The notes under the pieces were generated by a model. The model made no database searches. It saw only the letters and a list, made by a program, of their open reading frames with translations, and was not told the DNA's origin. Shown here piece after piece: positions 22,901 through 31,800 of a stretch of DNA of 32,231 nucleotides (positions are counted from its first letter, which is position 1; each line of letters starts with the position of its first letter). Both the position numbers and the translations under genes were made by a program. The stretch spans positions 1 to 32,231 of the forward strand of contig JAQIWT010000139.1 in the NCBI GenBank assembly GCA_034696485.1. Reading direction: 5' to 3'. This stretch comes from Isohypsibius dastychi (Eukaryota > Tardigrada > Eutardigrada > Parachela > Isohypsibiidae).

Positions 22901-24063
22901 CTTGTCTGCACAAAGTCTGTGTCAGCATCGCTGATACGGAAGGAAAAGACAAACCTCGCCACCCACTTCAAAGGTACAAAATCACAAACGCGTTTGGATT
23001 TGAAGATTTTTTATAATTTAAATTGGAATACTTAGTCAGTAAAATTGTTCGAAATGTGATAAGAATCCATTAATTTTGGCATGAAATTATTTCGATCTAA
23101 TTTTTTAATTTTTTAATTTTAATATGATGTATTTTAATTTCATTTTCATAATTTCATTATATTTAGCTTATGAATTTAATGAATTAAATATGTTTCGTAA
23201 ATTAAGTTCATTCGAAACGTATTACGCGCAGTTCGAAGTCGCAAGTCTGAATTAAATGTGATTATTAATTTAGGTTCATGGAGCGAGAACGCGACAGGAA
23301 CAATTACCCCATGACGATTCTACGTATCCCGGAATGGGTTGCCCGAGATTTACGACCGGATGAGAACGGCAACATCATATCAACTGCCCCACCGGGAAGT
23401 CCACCTAATTTGAGTGATCGGTCGTCTCGCGGTAGTTCAACTGGCTCCACCGGCACTCTTGGCCGGAAGGAAGGACTTCGCCATAGTATGCTTGTGCAAA
23501 ATCATTCTTCAATATATCCATCTACGGGATATGACACCGTTGACTATGCAACTCCACCACCTCCATACTCCCATTCCGAGGCGCGTTCCTCCGAGACTGA
23601 ACCATGCAAAGGGCGATGTCGCGCACTTTACGAGTACGCTGCTCGGATGCCGGATGAGTTGACCCTTTATCCTGGTAAGTGAAGCTGACGGATTATGCAA
23701 ATACTGAGGACTCATTTCTCCTAGATTTTTCTTGCTTGACTCACCCACATCCGGTTGGTAATGATTTTCTTTTGTGTTTTTGATTATAGGAGATTTCATA
23801 TTCATCGAAGCGAAACAGGCAGATGGATGGTAAGTGATTGAGTGATTGGTTTTTGCGTGACTCACCGTTTCCGGTGCTCACGTTGAGAGAACTGGTTATA
23901 TAAATTGGATTACTCACCGTCTGATTCACTTTTGTCCTACAGGTGGCGTGGCGAGCTCCGTGGCAAAAGAGGTATTTGATTGAATATGTTTCATTATTAT
24001 GGTCACTTATTTTTGTTGTTATTCTTAGGCGCCTTCCCAGCATGCTATGTTGAGGAAATATAG
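19965..24063 (+). CDS. NOSTRIN: NOSTRIN-like F-BAR and SH3 protein
   Basis: Exons: 19965-20093, 20263-20348, 20905-20985, 21102-21164, 21239-21320, 21385-21447, 21956-22411, 22675-22973, 23274-23674, 23790-23829, 23943-23971, 24029-24063; 587 residues (human NOSTRIN 506). An in-frame TAA lies upstream of the ATG. NOSTRIN-type proteins bend membrane through the F-BAR dimer and recruit dynamin and N-WASP through SH3 during endocytosis. Residues 1-43 are a basic Ser/Lys/Arg extension. The F-BAR domain covers about 46-290 (GFHELRKYIKQSADFAKELT, LEANYAKSLTKIS, NAWIGVANEMEQEAEIH). A coiled HR1-like segment covers 320-420. HPLQRFMERERDRNNYPMTI leads to a Ser/Pro-rich linker with PPPPYS, including PPxY. 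SH3 is 535-587 (CRALYEYAARMPDELTLYPG, DGWWRGELRGKRGAFPACYV). The intron 21321-21384 has a GC donor. Longer introns are 20349-20904 and 21448-21955. Confidence 0.92.
21321..21384 (+). other. GC-AG intron in the NOSTRIN-like gene
   Basis: The upstream exon ends AAAGCG and the next bases are GCAAGT, a close match to the GC-donor consensus; the acceptor is TTTGTTTGCAG. The 64-nt intron is phase 0 and joins KSRKA to IEGVVERAEK, in register with vertebrate NOSTRIN. The only nearby GT, four bases further on, would give a phase-1 join that creates a TGA at once. The GC donor is therefore required unless the base is a sequencing error. Confidence 0.8.
23094..23206. repeat. AT-rich low-complexity stretch inside a NOSTRIN intron
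   Basis: Runs of TTTAATTTTTTAATTTT and similar fill most of the intron at 22974-23273. No coding or structured element is seen. Confidence 0.5.
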
Positions 24064-24591
24064 CTTTGCTTCCGCAATTGTTTATGATATAGTTAAGAAT
24101 TCCCCCCTGTGTGTTTCTCCCCCCTTCCTCTTCTGGAAAACCCAAAGCCCCTTCCCTGATGATATATTTTCGTCATTTATCCCGATGACCTTTTTTGAGT
24201 TGGAAGCTAGTCTTCCCATCCTTTCTTACGCCGCTTTTACCATTCGACACGATGTGGTTATTTTAGTTTTTCACTTGCACAATTGTGATTTGTTTTAAGT
24301 TTTCGATCTGAAGTCCACTTGTTATACGGCTTCGAATTCTGCGATTAAACCACCGCGATATTCAGTATCTGATTCTGGTACTTCCGGTACTGGTCGATGA
24401 CACTTGCTGAGTCCTGACTTACGGAGATGGTCAAAACATTTCGGCGACTTGTTGACTGAATGTGAATGTTCTATATTTGTGCCGTGAGTCGCTGAAAGAA
24501 ATGAAGATTACAAAATTGTTTATATTCAATGTAGAACAAAACAGATCGTATAAGTGACCTGTGTCACTGGTGTATGCACGGGTTAGGTGCA

Positions 24592-24919
24592 GATGGTACG
24601 GATAGGTGAAGAGATGTCATCAACGCGTTTCACAGTCGAGGTACACCACTGGGTCCTTGGACAATTGCCGCTGTTTCAGAAACGTAGATTATGTGTTTTT
24701 TCATCTCGCGATGCCACATTTCGACCATGATTAAATGGATACATGCGTATTATGTAAAGATTGACAGGTCCCGATTCGTAAATCTCAACGCTTTGATTTT
24801 GCCAAGCATCTGAATTCAGCCATTTTCTACAAAAACAAAGATGGAAAAATAAACTTTTACGCCTGCGGGATGACCGCCATAAATGCAAAACCAGGTGAGT
24901 TTCTTTATTATCAATAGAA
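24592..24919 (+). CDS. doubtful exon-like frames between convergent genes
   Basis: An ATG at 24592 opens 45 codons (MVRIGEEMSSTRFTVE onwards). A second frame starts after an AG at 24767 and reads RFDFAKHLNSAIFYKNKDGK, then INFYACGMTAIN, reaching a good donor-like CAG GTGAGT at 24894 or, read through, a TAG at 24917-24919. A phase-0 splice from GAG/GTACAC at 24645 to 24768 would join the two. I do not recognise the product. Both frames are short enough to be chance and no third exon was found. Confidence 0.15.
24904..24909 (-). terminator. AATAAA polyadenylation signal
   Basis: AATAAA on the minus strand, 30 nt past the stop of the secreted Cys/Gln-rich gene. The position and sequence fit its 3'-end signal. 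Confidence 0.55.
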
Positions 24920-24938
24920 ATTTGAGGCTATAAAGTTT

Positions 24939-26117
24939 TTATCCTTGGTTATTGATCTGCGGCTGTTGCTGTTGTTGAGCTTCAGCCCAGCTCATAGGAA
25001 CGGGCTGAACTTGCGGCTGCTGCCATTGAGCCTGTGGTTGCTGCCAGTTGCCAGCCTGCTGACCAGATCCCAACTGAGCTTGCTGCAAGTTATGACCATG
25101 CGATCCCCATTGACCAGCAGGTTGTTGGCTTCCAACGCCCGCTTGTTGTTGCAAGAGCTGCTGTTGTTGGAGCTGCTGAGAATGTTGTGCAGCGAGTTGT
25201 TGCTGTTGACGTTGGAGTTGAATGGCTTGTTGGGGGACGTTCACGCAGGATTGTTTGCGAGCGCAGACTCCGTTGCAGCAGCCCACTGCATTTTGGATAT
25301 CCTGAGGCGTATTGGCTGCTTGACAGTCAGTGTCCACGTTGCAACCTGAGAATGTGGTCAGGGGGTTTACCGGGGTTTATGGTTGCAAGAATAAAGTACT
25401 CACGCGCCCAACATCTCTTTCCATACATGACTGGATCACCCAAAGCCCCCACGCCAAGTTGAAGAAGCTCGTCCGACTCGATAGCATCTTCTGGACTTTT
25501 GCCACCAGCAACAGCTTGCTGAATCACCGGTCTGCCGAGTTGGCGAGCCAGTGACTGTTTTTCGAGATCTTCAAGATTGAGGCATTCGTAGAATCTGCCT
25601 GGCTTTCCGGCTTGTGGAAACGAGCCTTGACAGCAGTCCATGTTGGTTCGACAACTTTTGGGTCCGCAGAACCTGCAGAGTCCGGTCTGGCAGGAATGCA
25701 TTGGCGAACATTCGGTTTGATTTGAGCATTGTTTCTCTACAAGAATCGAATAAATCGCGAGAGCTCGAGCGGAAATGACAGGACTTACCGATATCGCTGA
25801 GAATCGGGGTGTTGAACGGAACGCAGAGATTGAGTAAAAGGTCACATCGAAGACCCAATCCACAATCTTTGGGTTTCTTGCATTTTCTCAATCCAAGAAC
25901 TTGTCCACGAAGAATTTGTCCGAAGAATATCGATAGAGGAGATTCATTAGCGCTGGTTGCGTTGCTGCTTGAGCTGACTTGCGTTGTGGAAGACGGGCTG
26001 GTCGAAGATTGTGCAGCAGCTGAAACGAAATGTTAGACCGCAAATATCAAGTGCGCTCTGTTGAGGATGCTTACCAAAGCCGACCACTCCAAGGAAAAGA
26101 ACTGCTAATACGTGCAT
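24939..26117 (-). CDS. secreted cysteine-rich protein with glutamine-rich C-terminus
   Basis: Exons 26117-26075, 26019-25789, 25736-25404 and 25345-24939 give 337 residues. A signal peptide (HVLAVLFLGVVGF, likely cut near residue 17) is followed by a Ser/Thr-rich stretch to about residue 40 that could be O-glycosylated. Twenty cysteines follow, several with C-x5-C spacing (KCKKPKDCGLGLRC, QCSNQTECSPMHSC, SCRTNMDCC, RCNVDTDC), and CCNGVC closes the array. The spacing resembles EB/Dickkopf-like disulphide modules, but I cannot name the family. The last 80 residues are dominated by Gln with Trp-Gln-Gln-Pro and Gly, an unusual tail for a secreted protein and possibly adhesive or structural (inference). 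A TATA box and short leader suggest strong, regulated expression. It lies 543 bp downstream of the same-strand MECR gene. Confidence 0.86.
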
Positions 26118-26162
26118 TTTGAAAAAGATACTGAAACTTTGGTGAAGCAATCGTGATGCGGA

Positions 26163-26171
26163 CTTTATATA
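26163..26171 (-). promoter_or_regulatory. TATA box of the secreted Cys/Gln-rich gene
   Basis: The minus strand reads TATATAAAG 46-54 nt upstream of the ATG at 26117. A start site about 30 nt downstream would leave a leader of only some 20 nt. TATA promoters are typical of tissue-specific secreted genes. Confidence 0.55.
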
Positions 26172-26659
26172 CTTCGCACCTGGGAAGTCCTTTTGATAGA
26201 AAGTTTCAAAGTCCGAACAATTCCGTGTGAAATAAAACACGGAAAAAACAGTCTGCTACGATTCAGAGATCTTATCGAACTAAAGTTTTACAGTTTCGGC
26301 GAACGATACTGATGAGCCGGTCAAAACGACAACAATTCTGGTAATTAAAGATATAACAGAGCATAGAAACTTCGAAGGAATAAAGTATACTCTGACCTGA
26401 AGAGCTGGAAATAACCCTTTTTGTTGTCACAAGAAATTACGCTTTTGCAAGAGTTTACAGGAGTTCAATGCGCACAAAAAGTGGATCGCCAGATGACCTT
26501 TGACTCACTTAATTTTGAAAACGGATACTATCTTCAATTGTAGATTCATCTTTGCAGAGATGTATGTTTATCACAACTTCAATAAGAACGCCGTGCGTCA
26601 AAAAATTACAATTTCGTGGATCAAATTTAGTTGTTTAACAAGTCATGAAAAAGGACAGA
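26172..26659. other. gap between MECR and the secreted-protein gene
   Basis: About 490 bp between the MECR stop codon and the downstream TATA box. It should hold the MECR 3' untranslated region and upstream promoter elements. No coding exon, repeat or RNA gene is seen, and no AATAAA stands out for MECR. Confidence 0.5.
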
Positions 26660-27954
26660 TTATCCAGACTTCTGAGCTTCTTGACTGACTTGCCGAAGTA
26701 TATCCTCATCCATAACAAAAACCATTTTCTTTCCTGTATATCCTTCCTGTGATTGCTTGAGGGCGTGTTTGTAGTCATTCAGGAGGACTGGTTCAAGAAC
26801 TGGCGCTTTCAATTTGCCAGTACGAATTAATTCATAAAGGTCATCGAGCATTTCCATTCTTTCCTCATCCGAATGTTCCTTCACCCATCTTGTCAACCAG
26901 AATCCACATAAAAGAACATCTTTGAATATCATTGCCGCCGTGGGAACAATCATGGGCTGTTTGCTCATTCCTCCATAAGTGACAAGACTCGATCCTTCGT
27001 CCATCAGCTTCAACATATCCCCAACGGATTTTCCTCCAACGCAGTTGAGTCCTAGCCTGGCTTTCGGGAGATTTTGCAGCAAATCAGATCGTTTAAAATC
27101 AGCGTCCGTTATTACGTGGGTTGCTCCTGAATTTTGAAACGAAAAAGTTTGAGGAAAATAATTTGAAATTAAAAAATTCGATTTTACCCATGTCGGCTAG
27201 AAACTTTGCGGTGTCGGATTTATTGGGACGGTCTCGTATTATATTGATGGTTCTCCATCCATTTGCAGCTGCGATTTGAATGACAGCTTGTCCAACAGCG
27301 CTATTCGCTCCGTTTTGAACAATCACATCGTCTTTCCATAGACCCTAAATAACCCGACTTGCATCTGCACTTGGTGATTTGATTTTCGAAGAAAGGCTTA
27401 CAACAAAATCAGTCAACATTCGGAGAGCTGTCGCGGGATTGACTGTGATTGTTGCTGCGGCGGAAACAGAAATATCCGACGGTACTTTCATAACTTCGTT
27501 TTCCGGAAGTACCATATAGTTTCTCCAAGTTCCCCGGGCAATCGGTATGGGAAGCACGCGATCGCCGACTTTGACGTTCTTGACAGCAGAGCCTATTTCG
27601 ACAACCTGGAATATCGTGTTCGTACTGAGAACTTGGCGGAATCGAAAACACGAGGAAAGAAAAACTATAATAACTCACTTCGGCAACAGCCTCGCTTCCG
27701 CCGACCGCGGGGAGTTCGGGTTTGATGGCATAAATGCCTTGAATCGTATTGATGTTTGCTGGGTTTATGGGAGATGCAAGAATCCTCAGCGCAACATCCT
27801 TCGCTTCCAATTCCCGGGAAACCGACTCTTTTACAAGCTGAATCACTTTTTCCGGATCACCGTATTCCGAATAACGGAGGACGTTTGATTCCCACGAGGA
27901 AAGATTTCGCGCAGAAGTGAAAACGTTTTTAAATAATATCCTTGAACTCAACAT
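26660..27954 (-). CDS. MECR: mitochondrial trans-2-enoyl-CoA (enoyl-ACP) reductase
   Basis: Exons 27954-27679, 27605-27402, 27344-27188 and 27126-26660 give 367 residues (human MECR 373). The enzyme performs the last, NADPH-dependent reduction of mitochondrial fatty acid synthesis, which supplies the lipoic acid precursor. It is a medium-chain dehydrogenase/reductase without zinc. The first 22 residues (MLSSRILFKNVFTSARNLSS) are Arg/Ser-rich and lack acidic residues, a mitochondrial targeting peptide. SPINPANINTIQGIYAIKPE contains Tyr75, equivalent to the catalytic Tyr of the family. LPAVGGSEAVAEVV and VNPATALRML follow, then the cofactor-binding NGANSAVGQAVIQIAAANG with INIIRDRP, then GLNCVGGKSV, LVTYGGMSKQP and DVLLCGFWLTRW. 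The frame stays open upstream to another ATG at 28065, but the internal ATG places the targeting signal first, so I prefer it. Confidence 0.96.
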
Positions 27955-28874
27955 GATTTTCTGACTTGAATCGGACGAACAGGGAGACCGAAAAAGACCA
28001 CAATTTCGTTCGTGATCCTGAGCTTGTCTATTTCTTGTGTTTGTTTGTTGTCGTTTTACATTCACGCGCTTTTGGCCTCAAAGCTTTAAGCCCCTGAATC
28101 TCCATAAGCCTCACGCCTTTGTTTTATCCACATTCGCTTTGAGTCGTTTTATTTCAGTCTCGGTCCGGCTTATTTGTTCACTCAACTTCCAACCGTAGTG
28201 GAATATACAAACCATAGAAAGATACAAAAATTTAACCAGGTAGATCAAAACTGAACCTTATTCTTTTCGATTTCCACCAAGATGGAAGTGCTCTATTGTG
28301 TTACGTTTTATGGGGGGTGGACACCTTTTCGGAATGAGATGCCAGAAGCTTACCACCGAAATCACGGACCATCTGACGGACACAAATTCAACACATTCCC
28401 GTTTTACGCTAATTTAATTTTGTGCTGTAGAATCCCAATTCAGAATCTACTCGTACTTGTCGTGTTTGATTTGACTCTGTCGCCAGTCTCAATCACACGG
28501 GGGGGGGGGGGGGGGTAGGGTGGGTACGTACACTTTTATGTGCGACAGGATCTATGAAGCAAGACCGGCCAGACCAAGACGATCAGATCCTGCCTGGACG
28601 GCCATTGCAGGTGAAAACCGAGCAACAGAGCTGTGTTGTATTTGTCCTTAAAAATCGTGCAAACACAACTTTGCTCGCGGCTACGATTGGGACATGCTCG
28701 TGTGAGAGTAGTGCCAAATCCACATCAACTTGTCCCTTTCCGGAATCCTCATCCGTTTATCCTAGATTTCCTGGCTAACTCATCGATCGATCGATCGGTC
28801 ATGTCATGTAGAGTCGAATAGCAACTTTTAAGCTGCCTGCTCGTGCTCCTCTCAACTGCGGCAACCTTCAAACA
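27955..28874. promoter_or_regulatory. divergent region between MECR and beta-catenin
   Basis: This holds the MECR promoter on the minus strand and the promoter and 5' untranslated exon of beta-catenin on the plus strand. Notable are a run of 17 G at 28499-28515 followed by TAGGGTGGG, and three to four GATC/ATCG units at 28782-28797. The plus-strand leader exon probably ends at the GTAAGC donor at 28876. Confidence 0.55.
28499..28515 (+). repeat. 17-base G homopolymer
   Basis: An unbroken run of 17 G followed within 11 bases by GGG twice. Such tracts can form G-quadruplexes and are prone to length change. The exact length in the assembly may be unreliable. Confidence 0.8.
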
Positions 28875-31800
28875 AGTAAGCGTATCTCTTTCGTCAATTG
28901 CAAAACTGCTCAGCTATAATAGAGTGTTGTTGTGCGATGACGAAGTCGAGCGTGTTGCTCTCTCAACTCTCACTTTACACTTTTTGGCAGCGTTTGCAAA
29001 TTATGTTCGCTCTTTTTGCGGGGGATTTTTAATTTGATTGGAAGCCAGTTTGATCGATATCTATTGTGCATGTTCTTTGTTATGTGGATACAAAACAACG
29101 TTTGAGCTGGTAAATCAGTTGGAAAAGTGATCAACTTGGCGTCCTGGCGTGAGGGTAACTGGGTCAAGTTTTTGTTGACATTGATATTTTTGTTGTGGAG
29201 CACAATAGGTTCCCAGCAGGTTCCAGTTTCGTTTTAAATTGTTAAATATCCTAAGCAGTCAGTCTGATTCATGTATTTGCCCTAAATTGAAAATTCTTAT
29301 ATTGCAGTGTCTTACCAAAGGAAACATGGATCTATGACACCGGAAGTTGCAGCCAGATCCGACTTCAGTGCCTATGCTCCTGGTCAAATCATCAAGTCTG
29401 AACAGGACGTTAATTTGTGGAATAATCAGTACTTGGGGGATTCTGGTGTTCAATCAGGGGTAAGCGATCAGGTTGATACTGCCATTTATCGTGTTCAGTT
29501 CGGTTATTTAATCCGCGATCCTCCGGGAATTGCATGTTTCGTGTCAGCAATGTTGGGAAGGTACTTAACATCTCGATTTCATGCAGGCACATTCAGTGTA
29601 TTCCGGAGCCGAAGGATTTGACGAAATGGAGAGTGATATGCTTCCTCCGCCGCCGGCAAGCTACGACATGCAACATCAGTATTTGTTACAAGGTTTCACT
29701 TCGGACCAAATGGAAGGTGTGCTAGTCTTCGATTCGTCAATTGTAATATTTTCATAACCGAATGAATTTCTAGACATTAGCCAGCAATATTATTCAACTC
29801 GTTCGCAGCGAGTTCGTGCTGCCATGTTTCCGGAGACTCTTGAAGAAGGCACGGAAATTCCGGCGACGCAACTTACAAACCAACCAACTGCCGTTGATCG
29901 TTTATCCGAACCGTCCCAAATGCTCAAACAAGCCGTCCATAATATAGTCAACTTCCAGGACGACGTGGAAGCTGCGGTGAAATGCATTCCGGAATTAATC
30001 CGTCTTTTGCAGGACGAAGACAAGGTTACACGATTTTTTCTAATTTGATTGAATTTTGTTTTCTGACAGTTTATGGCACTGCAGGAAATTGTCAGTCAAG
30101 CTGTACATTTCGTTCACCAGCTCTCGCAGAAAGATGCCAGTCGATATGCGCTGATGCGTGATGCTCATCTGGTATCAGCTATTGTTCGAGGAATGGAAAG
30201 CGTGACTGATCCCGAAGCGGCAAGGTCTGCAGTCGCTACCATGTATAATTTGTCAAAAGATCGCGATGGGCTAAATGCTATCTTTACATCATATGGCATT
30301 CCGTTTTTGATCAAATTATTGAGGTGAGTGGTCTGGCTCGGGTATTATTTTTGACATGCTTCAGTGGAAAATTATGTCCCAGTTTCCCCGGCGAACGAGT
30401 GCCCAATTATGCTATTTCCACCTTGCATAATTTGATGGAATATCAACCGAATGCAAAGGCAGAGGTCTTTAAACACGGCGGCATTCAGGCGATGATTCCC
30501 TGCCTGAAGAAAGAGAACCCCAAGTTTCTGACTCTGATTTGCGAAAGCCTCAAGCTGGTCACTATTGGCAATCAAGAAGCGAAGGTATAAATTTATTTTC
30601 GTTGACAAAACGAACTGTTTGTTGATGGCATTTTGTATAGGTCATAATCCTGGCAATAAATGGTCCTTCTGAGCTGCTCCGAGTGATCCAGCATCATCAG
30701 TATGAAAAACTCATCCACGCGGCAACTAGTGTTTTGAAAGCTCTCTCGGTTGAGCCGCACAACAAGCGTGCGATTTTAAGAGCCAGTAAGAGCTTGATTT
30801 CCGACCTCGTTATACATCAACAGCGTAATAACCGTGTATTTTTAGACGGTCTGGAGATCTTCACCTACATTCTTCAAACGTACCGCTACGAAACGAGTCG
30901 CGTTCAGTCAAACATCATGTTCATCCTGCGCAATCTCTCTGACATGATTGTCAACGACTCGGAATTCAAGGACAAGAATCTCGACCGGTTGATTGAGTTG
31001 GTTGTTCCGTGTTTATCCCGAGAAGGCGAAAACGGAAAGATACATCCGCTTCTGCTTTGCGCGACCGGCATTCTGAGCAATCTGACCTGCAATAGTCCAA
31101 GATATAAAATCAAAGTGTGTGAGATGAAGGGCATTGAATTGCTCCTGCAAGTCTGCCAGAGATATCCTCTGAAGGAAGAAGTAACCGAGCCGGCAATGTG
31201 CACTCTGCGCCATATTGTTAATCGTCATAGTGAACAAGATCGAGCTCGGGTTATTGTTCAACAAGTTGGTGGATTGGAAGTTGTGGCAGCTATGCTGAAT
31301 CAGCAGAGTCATTGGACATTGATCAAAGCCATCATTGGATTCATCCAGAATATTGGGGCAGCTGTGCCGAACCGGATTCCGCTGAGAGATCTCGGTATCG
31401 TCCATCGACTGGTTGAAGTTCTGCGAGAAGTGTATAACATGATTCGTGAGGTAAATTTTCTTTCTTGAATATTTTTGAGATCTGTCTGAGTTTTTGAATT
31501 ATTCAGGCATCGGTTAATGGAAATTTTGCAACGAATGTGGTTGTCGATAATGTGCGGATGTACGACGTTTTGGAATCAGTGCTAGGTTCCATTTTTATCC
31601 TCTGTAAGGATCCCGGAAGTCGATCGATTGTCAGGAACTCCAATGTGGTCTACATTGTTGCTCAGGTATATTTATCAGCAATGTTTATTCGTGTTCTGGT
31701 CTTTGAAATTTTCTTTACCAGCTTCTGGCATATCCGATTGAAAATGTCCAGAGATTTGCAGCAGCCCTGGTGAACGAGCTTGCTAGTGAACCGGATGGAG

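Larger units (their letters stand above)
24064..24938. other. gap between convergent genes; NOSTRIN 3' region
   Basis: This 875-bp gap separates the NOSTRIN-like stop codon from the stop codon of the secreted Cys/Gln-rich gene on the other strand. An ATTAAA at 24344-24349 is a possible polyadenylation signal for the plus-strand gene. Exon-like open frames at 24592-24919 are listed separately. Confidence 0.5.

Noticed and set aside
24945-25462. Long plus-strand open frames of 134 and 142 codons opposite the secreted gene
   Set aside because: They are the antisense of the Gln-rich repeat, where CAG/CAA repeats leave other frames free of stop codons. They are Leu/Val/Ala-rich shadows.
27955-28065. 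Upstream ATG extending MECR by 37 residues
   Set aside because: The frame is open, but the internal start places a typical Arg/Ser-rich mitochondrial targeting peptide at the N-terminus and gives the usual family length. The longer form cannot be fully excluded.
30324-30364. A 41-nt intron in beta-catenin
   Set aside because: The first AG gives an intron shorter than any other here and adds six residues against the human protein. The AG at 30382 gives 59 nt and an exact-length match, so I use that one and report the pair as possible alternatives.
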